From positions 1 to 64,000 of the forward strand of contig VMSZ01000008.1 in NCBI GenBank assembly GCA_013791885.1: 64,000 nucleotides of DNA, read 5' to 3'. Under the pieces are notes generated by a model. That model searched no databases, had not been told where the DNA came from, and was given only the letters and a program-made list of their open reading frames with translations. Position 1 is the stretch's first letter, and each line of letters starts with the position of its first letter. This document shows, one piece after another, positions 9,197-16,841 of the stretch. Position numbers and translations under genes: made by a program. The stretch comes from Sulfurimonas sp. Its GTDB lineage: Bacteria; Campylobacterota; Campylobacteria; Campylobacterales; Sulfurimonadaceae.

Positions 9197-9199
9197 GAG

Positions 9200-11785
9200 T
9201 TATTCTTGAAAGTGCTTTGGAATTTTGATAATAAAAGTCGTTCCCTCGTTCGAAGTTTGGACATCAATCTCTCCATTGAACTGTTTTTGTATAATCATCT
9301 GACTCATATAAAGTCCTAGCCCTGTCCCATTTTTGCCTTTTGTACTAAAATAGGGTTCAAAAATTTTTTTCATATTTTCTTCTGTAATCCCAGAAGCATT
9401 GTCTTTTACAAAAAGCAATACACTATCTTTATCTTCCTCTGCAAAAAGTTCTATTGTTTTTTCTTTTTTGTCCAAATCCTTAAAAGCGTCAATAGCATTG
9501 TTGAGTAAATTTAAAATCACTTGTACAAGTTCATTTTCGTAAACTAAAAGAACAATTTTTTCATTTTGTATAATTGCAATATTTATGCCTGTGTGTTCTG
9601 CTTTGGCAGAACCGAGCTTAAGTGCTCTTTTAAAAAGTTGTCCTGCTTCGACTTCACTTGCAATTCTGTCAGGTCTGAAAAAAGTTTGAAAATCATCAAT
9701 AGTTTGCGAAAGGTACATAATTTTTTCACTTATATCACTCAAAACCTGCTCTTTTTTTGCTTCATCTACTTTCTTTCCAAGCATAGACTCAAGCTGAATA
9801 TTCGATATTTGCAGTGTAATGGCTGAGAGAGGTTGTCTCCACTGATGCGCTATCATACTAATCATTTCACCCATTACAGCCTGTTTTGATTGGTTTGTGA
9901 GAAGAAGATCTTTTTTTATAAGTTCATTTATCTTCTCTTGAACCGTTTTTTCCAAAGACTCGTTAAGTTCGCGTAACTCTTGCGTTTTTTCCTCAACCTG
10001 ATACTCCAGTTTTGCATTAAAATTATAAAGTTTTTTCTGATAGTAAGCCATAATAAGAAAAAGTATCCCCATCCCCACTACAATTCTCGCCGCAAGAGAG
10101 TAATCTGTGCCATCATGGTACCTCGTCATCTTCCATCCGTCAACAATGCTCTCTTTTTTTTCTTCGGAGATGGAATCTAAAGATTTTTGCAAAATAGAGA
10201 AAAGCAAAGGCTCATTTTTTTGCACTCCAATACTTCCATAATCAAATTTGTCTTTGAGTAGAAAACCATTGACTTTAAGTTTTCCATATCCATACTTATC
10301 TACCAAATAATCTGAAATCTCATTAATCGTTACTACTCCAAAAACTTCATCTTTTAAAAGCTTTTGCATTAAACTGTAAATATTTTCTTCTACTTCAATT
10401 TGTAAATAAGGATACCTCTTGAGAATCATCTCTTTATGAAAGGCAAATCTTACGACAAGTTTTTTACCCTCAAGTCTATGCGAATCATCAATAAATGGTT
10501 TATCGAGTCTGCTCAAAATTGTAAAATGGGTCTTTAAAAAAGGTTTGCTTAAAACTAAATTCTTCAAATCATTCTTAGGTTCTTGGCAAATAGAAACTAT
10601 ACTGCACTCTTCATCAACTATTTTCTGCTTCATACCATCGTAGCGTTTTGACACTAACGGTATAAATTTTATGCCGGTTTTTTTCGAAATTTCTGTGTAA
10701 ATATCCCCCATAATTCCCGTATGTATAGCATCAAAATAACCATCAAGCGGATATAAGTCCGGTTGTAGACAAACTTTAATTTCTTTGTTTTTATTTATGT
10801 ATTCCAATTCTTCTTTTGAAAAATTTGGCTGATTATCTTTTATATCTTTAAAAATAAAATCATTAAAGTTCTTATCCTCTTTAATCTTGTAGTTTATTTT
10901 AAAATCTTCAAACTGTCTATGCAGAAAATTCTCATCTATAGAACCTATATCATATGTTTTTGGAAGAATTAAGCGTTCAATTTCTTTGGCCTCGGCCAAT
11001 AAATCATCTTTAGAAATATTTTTTGAGTATTTTTTATAAATAATCTCTATCATTTCTGCTTTATGATTTAACGCATATTTCCAGCCTTTTATACTGGCGT
11101 CTCTAAACGCCATAGCCCGCAAAGAGTGATTTATTGCTTCTTCTTTTGATGTAAAGAGTTCAAGTTGGAGATTAAAAAGTCCTATATCACTGGGGTTTAT
11201 AATGTTGTATTTTACTCCTAGTTTATCAAGCTTATGCGGTTGATCCGATATAAACGCAGTCATAGCGTCTACTTTCCCATCCACAAACTCGTCAATACCG
11301 TAACTATGCTCTACCAAATGCAACTCATTTAGCGCAAGATTATATTCACTCAAAAGAGATTTAAAATTCAGAAGAAAATCTTCTTTACCGGCTGCCATAA
11401 TTTTTTTGTCAATTAAATCGCTTGGGAAGTTGATTTCGGGTTGAACAATAAGTACTAAAGCAGATCTTTTAAAATAGGATGAGAGGAGTTTAATATCTTT
11501 ATTGTGTAGGTAACTGACTAAAATATTTGAATTATAAATTCCGTAATTTGCTCTTTTACTTAGGACCTCTTGCACTATATCTGTTGCAAATTGATACTCT
11601 TTAAGCTCAACATCAAGCCCAACTTCTTCATAAAAACCTTTTTCTTTTGCCGCTATAAATCCTGCAAATTGGAATTGATACTTCCAATGAAGCTGCAGCG
11701 ATACTTTTTCTAAGCGTTTTTGCACATCGGGATGTCCCCCGTACAAAGTTACTCCAAGAAAAAAGAGTAAAAACAGAACTCTCAA
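9200..11785 (-). CDS. Sensor histidine kinase with NMT1/THI5-like and SBP_bac_3 periplasmic domains
   Basis: 861 residues. Order: signal peptide, NMT1/THI5-like binding domain (about 25-245; LQLHWKYQFQFAGFIAA, KGFYEEVGLDVEL), a second extracytoplasmic SBP_bac_3 domain (about 335-560; EIKVCLQPDLYPLDG), one membrane helix (about 574-594), a coiled coil, then a kinase core with phospho-acceptor His647 in IAHQWRQPLSA and an ATPase domain (NLLNNAIDAF, DNASGI, GTGLGLYMSQ). It should sense small periplasmic ligands and phosphorylate a response regulator, but none is adjacent. The start is TTG 11785, overlapping the stop of the deoxyribosyltransferase gene (TTGA), so the two are coupled. NMT1/THI5 domains are known to bind pyrimidine thiamine precursors; the ligand here is not known. 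Confidence 0.9.
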   Translation of the reverse strand: MRVLFLLFFLGVTLYGGHPDVQKRLEKVSLQLHWKYQFQFAGFIAAKEKGFYEEVGLDVELKEYQFATDIVQEVLSKRANYGIYNSNILVSYLHNKDIKLLSSYFKRSALVLIVQPEINFPSDLIDKKIMAAGKEDFLLNFKSLLSEYNLALNELHLVEHSYGIDEFVDGKVDAMTAFISDQPHKLDKLGVKYNIINPSDIGLFNLQLELFTSKEEAINHSLRAMAFRDASIKGWKYALNHKAEMIEIIYKKYSKNISKDDLLAEAKEIERLILPKTYDIGSIDENFLHRQFEDFKINYKIKEDKNFNDFIFKDIKDNQPNFSKEELEYINKNKEIKVCLQPDLYPLDGYFDAIHTGIMGDIYTEISKKTGIKFIPLVSKRYDGMKQKIVDEECSIVSICQEPKNDLKNLVLSKPFLKTHFTILSRLDKPFIDDSHRLEGKKLVVRFAFHKEMILKRYPYLQIEVEENIYSLMQKLLKDEVFGVVTINEISDYLVDKYGYGKLKVNGFLLKDKFDYGSIGVQKNEPLLFSILQKSLDSISEEKKESIVDGWKMTRYHDGTDYSLAARIVVGMGILFLIMAYYQKKLYNFNAKLEYQVEEKTQELRELNESLEKTVQEKINELIKKDLLLTNQSKQAVMGEMISMIAHQWRQPLSAITLQISNIQLESMLGKKVDEAKKEQVLSDISEKIMYLSQTIDDFQTFFRPDRIASEVEAGQLFKRALKLGSAKAEHTGINIAIIQNEKIVLLVYENELVQVILNLLNNAIDAFKDLDKKEKTIELFAEEDKDSVLLFVKDNASGITEENMKKIFEPYFSTKGKNGTGLGLYMSQMIIQKQFNGEIDVQTSNEGTTFIIKIPKHFQE

Positions 11786-12288
11786 AATTCCCTCTCATTT
11801 ATCTTTTTGAGCACATCTTCAAAAGAGCCTTCAACAATTTCCAAAGCCGAACAGGCAATCATCAGATTTATAGGATAATCAAAATCTTCTATAAACCTGT
11901 CATCTTTATCCCAAAAAAATCCACCCTCTTCTTTTTTTTCATTCGTCCCAAAACTGTTAATATACGAACGTGTATTTTCCATATATCCGTACACTTTTTT
12001 ACCTTTGCCATAAGCATAGCCGCATTCCCAAACGGTTCCGCTGTCTGCTTCTTTACCCCTAAACGCATTGAGGTTGGCGATGACAATGTCACATTCATCT
12101 ATGAGTTTTTCATTTGCTGTAAAAATATCTAGAGCGATTTTTTTCTTCTCTTGATTAAAATCTATCACATTATCGAGTGGGTAGTGTCCGCTAAAACCAT
12201 ATCTTTCACATAATGATGCATAGTTTTTTCCTATTTCTATGGAATTTCTTTCAAAAACATCCGGACCTGCGATATAAATATTTTTCAC
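11782..12288 (-). CDS. Nucleoside 2-deoxyribosyltransferase
   Basis: 168 residues. It swaps the base on 2'-deoxyribonucleosides in salvage. The N-terminal IYIAGPDVF, the CDIVIANLNAFRG segment and ADSGTVWECGYAYGKGK (with the catalytic Glu of the family) are diagnostic. Length is normal. It lies divergent from a Tsx-type nucleoside channel and overlaps a sensor kinase gene downstream by four bases, which points to a nucleoside uptake and use module. On the minus strand the gap to the porin holds TGCTATTAT, an extended -10 candidate. Confidence 0.9.
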   Translation of the reverse strand: MKNIYIAGPDVFERNSIEIGKNYASLCERYGFSGHYPLDNVIDFNQEKKKIALDIFTANEKLIDECDIVIANLNAFRGKEADSGTVWECGYAYGKGKKVYGYMENTRSYINSFGTNEKKEEGGFFWDKDDRFIEDFDYPINLMIACSALEIVEGSFEDVLKKINEREF

Positions 12289-12405
12289 TCTTTCTAACCT
12301 TATTTAATTTTCAAAACATAATAGCATGTATTCAAATATAAATTCTTGAATTTAAGTCTCATTTTTATAGAATTCCTCCATATTATTTACAATAAAGAGC
12401 TAGCT

Positions 12406-13185
12406 ATGAACAACAACACAAAATTTAGAAATATTTTCAAGAGAGCTCTCTTTTTAGTATTCATATTATCTAGTATCTTACATGCCCAAAGTGCTTCTGC
12501 TGAAAAAAGTTTTTTAACTCCAAACTATTCTTTTAAAAATATAAGCATGAACTATCTAGACTGGAGTCAACATACAGAAGAAAAAACATCAAAAAGAGAT
12601 TTTTCTTACCTTGAATTTGAAGGCGGAGCCGGCTGGAATTGGGGCGAATTTTATATCTATTTTGACATTGAAAATCCTCTTGGAAAATACGAAGAGTCTA
12701 CTGCTAGTGCTCAGCGTTTAGCCTTCAAGCCTGTTTTAGATGTTAATCTTTATGAAAATCTTGCCCTGCATATCCATGATTTCAATTTCCACTCAACTGA
12801 CTATTATGTGCATAATTTAATTACCGGTCTCTCCTATAAAATTCAGACAGACTTCGGTTTATGGGTTCGGCCTTTTGTCGGCTCGCATTATCAGGAAAGC
12901 AGTTATTACAGCGGTTACAACGGAGTAATGACGGGATGGACTTTTTTGTATGCGTTTAACGTAATGGAGCAAAAATTTTCCCTTGCCCAGTGGCATGAGA
13001 TGACTTTTGGCAGAAATGAAAAAGACGGTTATGACAATAAAAACGGTATTCAGGGCGCACTTTCATTTTGGTGGCATCCAAACGCAGTCATCACAACAGG
13101 TTTACAATACCGCTATGCAGAAAATGAGTTAGGAAGCCAAGAGTATCAGGATGGTTTTATCTATAGTTTAAAATATAATTTTTAA
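12406..13185 (+). CDS. Tsx-like nucleoside-specific outer-membrane channel
   Basis: About 259 residues from ATG 12406. A signal peptide (RALFLVFILSSILHAQSASA) precedes a small beta-barrel with the Tsx blocks NYLDWSQ, DFSYLEFEGGAGWNWGEFYIYFDIENPLG and a C-terminal aromatic residue (LKYNF) typical of outer-membrane barrels. Tsx channels admit nucleosides. An upstream TTG at 12346 is in frame, but the signal peptide starts sensibly only from 12406, which has AAAGAG upstream. The neighbour is a nucleoside deoxyribosyltransferase on the opposite strand. Confidence 0.9.
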   Translation: MNNNTKFRNIFKRALFLVFILSSILHAQSASAEKSFLTPNYSFKNISMNYLDWSQHTEEKTSKRDFSYLEFEGGAGWNWGEFYIYFDIENPLGKYEESTASAQRLAFKPVLDVNLYENLALHIHDFNFHSTDYYVHNLITGLSYKIQTDFGLWVRPFVGSHYQESSYYSGYNGVMTGWTFLYAFNVMEQKFSLAQWHEMTFGRNEKDGYDNKNGIQGALSFWWHPNAVITTGLQYRYAENELGSQEYQDGFIYSLKYNF

Positions 13186-13189
13186 ACAT

Positions 13190-13217
13190 ATAGGATTAAA
13201 ACTTTCCTCAATCCTAT
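13190..13217. terminator. Inverted repeat after the Tsx gene
   Basis: ATAGGATT ... AATCCTAT, eight-base perfect arms with a 12-base loop, five bases past the stop. There is no clear T run, so termination is likely but not certain. Confidence 0.4.
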
Positions 13218-13303
13218 CTTAAACGCAATGATGCTACAATGCCGGCATAAAAAACATTTTCGTATTTGTTTTACAAACCTCTGCTAATCTAAGCTGTTCC
13301 TTT

Positions 13304-13337
13304 GGGGATTGGCTATTCAATCGCTGCTTCTCGTCCC
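13304..13337 (+). other. Possible structured leader ahead of the SHOCT gene
   Basis: GGGG at 13304 and CCCC at 13334 can close a stem, with an inner GATTG / CAATC pair between them. It sits just upstream of the ribosome site AAGGAA (13343) and ATG 13355. It could be a 5' leader structure; no known riboswitch class was recognised. Confidence 0.25.
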
Positions 13338-13354
13338 CAAATAAGGAAATCAAT

Positions 13355-14131
13355 ATGCAACAACAACTCACTCCAGCCGGCGAAAACATCGTCAATGACC
13401 TTTCACGCAGATATAATCTCTCTCATGACGCAGTTATCCATATGATTGGTGCTGTAAATAACGGCGGCGGTTCTATGGCTCAGTTTAACTGCCCGGAACT
13501 TGGCGGTTCAGGTCAATGGATGCGTGGTGGAATGACAATGGTTGGAGATATGTTTAACAACGGTCTCAAAAATACCGTAAACAATCTATGTGCTGAAATT
13601 TCAAATATTTTACAAACTACACAAATATTTCCTGTAATTCCTGCCGGCACAAAAGGGAGCGCTCAGTGGTGGCCTGCAGAACTTGGAAGCCCGTTTAGCA
13701 GCGGTTCTCAGAACAATACACGTTACGCCGTATTTGCTAATAGACTTGCAGTTGAGATAAACGGAGAAGTTACTGTTTACGACACCCTAGACAACAACAT
13801 TGGCGGAGTAAGCCAACAACAAGGCGGGGATAACTCTCTGACATTTTCAAGCCAATACGGAACTATTTTGGTCTCTTCTCTTCCAATTGTATCTGGCCCA
13901 GGCAGTACAAAACAGATGCCTCAAGCTCCACAATCAAACTTTGCCCAAGCACCGATGCCTCAGGAGTTTATAGCGCCTGCTCCTGAAGTACCAAAAATGA
14001 ATATTCCAACCGATGCGTCAGCCGACTCAATCATACAGCTCATAGATAAACTCTCTAAACTGCGCGACGCAGGTGCGCTTACAGACCAAGAGTTTACTTC
14101 AAAAAAAAGTGAGCTTTTAAACAGACTCTAG
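13355..14131 (+). CDS. SHOCT-domain protein of unknown function
   Basis: 258 residues, no signal peptide or membrane segment. Most of the protein is unfamiliar: a glycine/asparagine-rich N-terminal region (NNGGGSMAQF, GGSGQWMRGGMTMVGDMFNNGLKN) followed by a strand-rich part and a Pro/Gln/Ala-rich linker (about 185-225). The last 33 residues (IIQLIDKLSKLRDAGALTDQEF...) form a SHOCT motif, a short C-terminal helix pair found on many otherwise unrelated proteins and thought to promote oligomerisation. AAGGAA is seven bases before the ATG. The role is unknown; it stands alone between convergent genes. Confidence 0.75.
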   Translation: MQQQLTPAGENIVNDLSRRYNLSHDAVIHMIGAVNNGGGSMAQFNCPELGGSGQWMRGGMTMVGDMFNNGLKNTVNNLCAEISNILQTTQIFPVIPAGTKGSAQWWPAELGSPFSSGSQNNTRYAVFANRLAVEINGEVTVYDTLDNNIGGVSQQQGGDNSLTFSSQYGTILVSSLPIVSGPGSTKQMPQAPQSNFAQAPMPQEFIAPAPEVPKMNIPTDASADSIIQLIDKLSKLRDAGALTDQEFTSKKSELLNRL

Positions 14132-14191
14132 ACCTTAGTTTGTTGCATCTGCTAAAACGGTAGATGATTCAACCGGCTAAGAAAGATATAT

Positions 14192-15163
14192 TTAAAAGCT
14201 AATATATTTTATTGGTGAAACGCGGGCTTTTTCAATCTCTTGACGTGTTGCGTTTAATATAGCCTCTATTGCAACATCATCCGTCTTAGCTTGATTGAGT
14301 AAAGATTCAGCCTCTTCTAATTTTCCCTTATGCAGTGATATATCTGCCAGATTATTCAAAGCAAGCGGATTTACAGCATCAAGGAAGAGTATTTTTCTAT
14401 ACATTTCTTCTGCTTTATTGAGCTGATGTAAACCGTAATAAGCGTTTCCCAGCGCAAAAAGAATTTCCACATTCTCCGGCCAACGGGTCGATGCGGCTTT
14501 ATAAGAGAGAAGTGCTTCTTGGAGCATTCCCGATTTTTCAAGCTCATAAACACAAGAGAGAAACTTTCTGGGAGTAGCCGTAGCGGGAATTTTTCCCGGA
14601 GGCAAAAGCACAACTCCCCACTTTTGACTTCTCTCCCAAATGGCTTCAAAAGTTGCAAGAGGCACAGCTTCATTTGCCTCGTCTGCAAAATGGCTTAAAA
14701 CAGTCTGCATTTGTGCATCATAACCCGTCACAGGAGCATAATGCCAAAGCGGAGCCCATGAAAAACTGCGGTTTACCAAAACTATGACGGGATGACCAAC
14801 GGAGAGTTCAGCTACAAGTGCATCAATATTTGGCTCTAGCTGATAAACAAGAAAACCATTGGCACGTGCCGCTGCCATGAGCTCTATTTGCAGCGTACCG
14901 CCTTTTTGTGGTATGAGTGTTCGGCTGTCTAACTCTTCAAGTGTTAAACGCGGCAGAACCTGCGCCTTAACCTGCCAATAGGAAGAGACCATTGCTATGG
15001 ATGATGAAGCACAAAGTTCAGAGCGCGGAGCGACAAATGGAACATCAAGCTTGACTGAAGAGGTGTTATTGTTTAAGGGCAGAGGATTTTTTGACGAGCA
15101 GCCGCCCAAAAAAAAGAGAGCGGCTGTCACAAAGAACAGGAAAAAAGAGTTGTTCTTGTTCAC
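14192..15163 (-). CDS. PA2778-type lipoprotein: C39-like cysteine peptidase with TPR repeats
   Basis: 323 residues. The lipobox LGGC at about residue 20-22 marks a lipoprotein. The middle is a C39-like papain-fold domain with the catalytic Cys in SELCASSSIAMV (about 51) and His in LWHYAPVTGYD. The C-terminal third has tetratricopeptide repeats (AEEMYRKILFLDAVNPLALNNLA). This is the architecture of the PA2778 family, which is paired with a PA2779-family gene; that partner lies four bases upstream here. The substrate and biological role are not established. The gene ends shortly before a convergent SHOCT gene. Confidence 0.82.
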   Translation of the reverse strand: MNKNNSFFLFFVTAALFFLGGCSSKNPLPLNNNTSSVKLDVPFVAPRSELCASSSIAMVSSYWQVKAQVLPRLTLEELDSRTLIPQKGGTLQIELMAAARANGFLVYQLEPNIDALVAELSVGHPVIVLVNRSFSWAPLWHYAPVTGYDAQMQTVLSHFADEANEAVPLATFEAIWERSQKWGVVLLPPGKIPATATPRKFLSCVYELEKSGMLQEALLSYKAASTRWPENVEILFALGNAYYGLHQLNKAEEMYRKILFLDAVNPLALNNLADISLHKGKLEEAESLLNQAKTDDVAIEAILNATRQEIEKARVSPIKYISF

Positions 15164-15167
15164 GCGA

Positions 15168-15560
15168 CTAGTTAACTATAGATTTTGTAAAGTTAAAAAC
15201 TTTTGTTACTCCAAGAAGGTCAGTCACAAGCAAAACTATAAAAATAAAAACTATCGCACCGATAATCGACATACCTGCATCTGCTCCCGCAGGTAAAGTG
15301 TCTATTTTATGTGCAATTTCCGTTGCCTCTGCATCACTCATTGAGGCAATTCTAGCTTCAATAATTTTTGGGTCAACACCCATTTCTTCAAATTTTTTAG
15401 CAACATCTTCGCGGGATGTCATTTGAAAAAGTTTATCTTTAGAACTCGATGGAGCCGAGTTTCCTAAAAGAGCCTCAGTAGAAGCTATTTGAGCCAAAGA
15501 AACCTGCGCAAACAAAGTTGCACTCAACACGAACGATAAAATCAATTTAGAAAAGTTCAT
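15168..15560 (-). CDS. PA2779-family small membrane protein
   Basis: 130 residues: signal peptide (LILSFVLSATLFAQVSLA), a short helical periplasmic region with MTSREDVAKKFEEMGVDP, and one C-terminal membrane helix (GAIVFIFIVLLVTDLLGV). This matches PA2779-family proteins, which occur beside PA2778-type peptidases. The precursor is a plausible substrate or partner of the downstream peptidase (inference). AAGGGGGA is a strong ribosome site before ATG 15560. Confidence 0.8.
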   Translation of the reverse strand: MNFSKLILSFVLSATLFAQVSLAQIASTEALLGNSAPSSSKDKLFQMTSREDVAKKFEEMGVDPKIIEARIASMSDAEATEIAHKIDTLPAGADAGMSIIGAIVFIFIVLLVTDLLGVTKVFNFTKSIVN

Positions 15561-15590
15561 ACAATCCCCCTTAAGGTATTTTTACACATT

Positions 15591-16016
15591 TTAGTTTGCG
15601 TTTACGCCAAAACTGTTGCTGATGTACTCAGCCATTTTCTCATCTGAAATCTTGCCTTCGCGTTTTTCAATAGTCTTGAGGTTTTGCACCATCACTGAGT
15701 GATAAGAGCTACTGTCAAACCCTTTATTTCTTAAATCCAATAACTTCGCTGCCAAGGCCTCTTTGCTTAGGTTGTTTAGCGGCGGTCCATAGATATTTGT
15801 CTTTTCTTCCGACGCCATCCCTTGACCGTCTGCAACCTGCACACTTACTCCAGGTTTTTCTGTGAGCTTTGGAACACCTCCGGCTTTAACGCCGTGACAA
15901 TTTGCGCAACGATTGGAATACACGTCACCCACCTCAGCTGTTGTTTGCGCTACACAAACGTTTGGCAGTATTAAAGATGCCAGACTAATCATTAAAAATC
16001 CATTCTTTTTCATCAT
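15591..16016 (-). CDS. Periplasmic cytochrome c (monohaem)
   Basis: 141 residues with a signal peptide (FLMISLASLILPNVCVA) and haem motif CANCHG at about 37-42. The C-terminal half has DEKMAEYISNSF, a normal cytochrome c terminal helix. It sits 30 bases upstream of the PA2779-type gene in the same direction and may head that operon. The function of a c-type cytochrome in that context is unclear. A perfect 16-base palindrome lies about 50 bases upstream. Confidence 0.8.
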   Translation of the reverse strand: MMKKNGFLMISLASLILPNVCVAQTTAEVGDVYSNRCANCHGVKAGGVPKLTEKPGVSVQVADGQGMASEEKTNIYGPPLNNLSKEALAAKLLDLRNKGFDSSSYHSVMVQNLKTIEKREGKISDEKMAEYISNSFGVNAN

Positions 16017-16062
16017 AAACTCCTTAACAAATATTCTAAATATTATCTTTATATATTTAAAA

Positions 16063-16078
16063 ATAAACTTAAGTTTAT
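16063..16078. promoter_or_regulatory. 16-base perfect palindrome upstream of cytochrome c
   Basis: ATAAACTTAAGTTTAT reads the same on both strands. It lies about 50 bases before the cytochrome c start, a reasonable operator position. The regulator is unknown. The remainder of the 16017-16241 gap shows only AT-rich sequence. Confidence 0.4.
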
Positions 16079-16241
16079 AAATAATTTCTTACTGTTTCAC
16101 TACAGTTTTCTTTAAAAAACACTTTTAAACCCCCTAAAACAAGGGCTGTAAGTAGTGTAGGATTTTTCTTACATTTTCTTCTTCTTTTGTGACTATTCTT
16201 ACTAACAAAATCAAGATATTATTATAAACAATACTAATAAA

Positions 16242-16721
16242 ATGAAGAACGAGATTACAACAATGAATATACACGCAGCACATATCAACGAACTTGTCCA
16301 AATTGACTTATTGAAGCAGATTAATACAAATTTATGTGCAGATATCGATTCCCTGCAACTGCGTGAATCTATGTTTGAGTATCGCTCAAAAATTTATAAA
16401 ATACTCTTTGATACCCACCCTGAGCCGACTGCCCTCATTAGACTCTCAGACGGTCATCTTCTTGAAGCAAACCAACGTTTTGAAAAACTTTTGGGTTACA
16501 CTGAGGATGAGTTTCGTGCAGTCGGAATAAAAAGATTTTTTGAAAATGATATAGAAAGAATAAGAAAGATAGCAAAAGAAGCTTTAAAAAATGGACGCTG
16601 GTTTCAAGTTGAATGTAACTTACTATCACGAGATGAAATACCAATCCCTGTTGCAATATCAGCTTCACTTATTAAACATGATGATCAAACCTTAATTCAA
16701 GCATCTCTTCGTAGGCTCTAA
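16242..16721 (+). CDS. Single-PAS-domain protein
   Basis: 159 residues: an N-terminal helix with a coiled-coil character (about 1-50) and one PAS domain (about 52-155; ILFDTHPEPTALIRLSDGHLLEANQRFEKLLGYTEDEF). There is no output domain, no signal peptide and no membrane segment, so it is a soluble sensory module that must act through a partner. The next gene downstream is a CheB-CheR-PAS hybrid 120 bases away. A second ATG at 16263 would remove only the first seven residues. Confidence 0.78.
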   Translation: MKNEITTMNIHAAHINELVQIDLLKQINTNLCADIDSLQLRESMFEYRSKIYKILFDTHPEPTALIRLSDGHLLEANQRFEKLLGYTEDEFRAVGIKRFFENDIERIRKIAKEALKNGRWFQVECNLLSRDEIPIPVAISASLIKHDDQTLIQASLRRL

Positions 16722-16841
16722 AACTCTCTTTCCTCTCCATAAATCAGCAATTAAAAAGCATGAAATTGTTATTATTCACCACAATATTTAAGTTAATTTG
16801 AATCTATTTCAAAAAAGGCTTAACAGAGTGGAGATAAGTAG

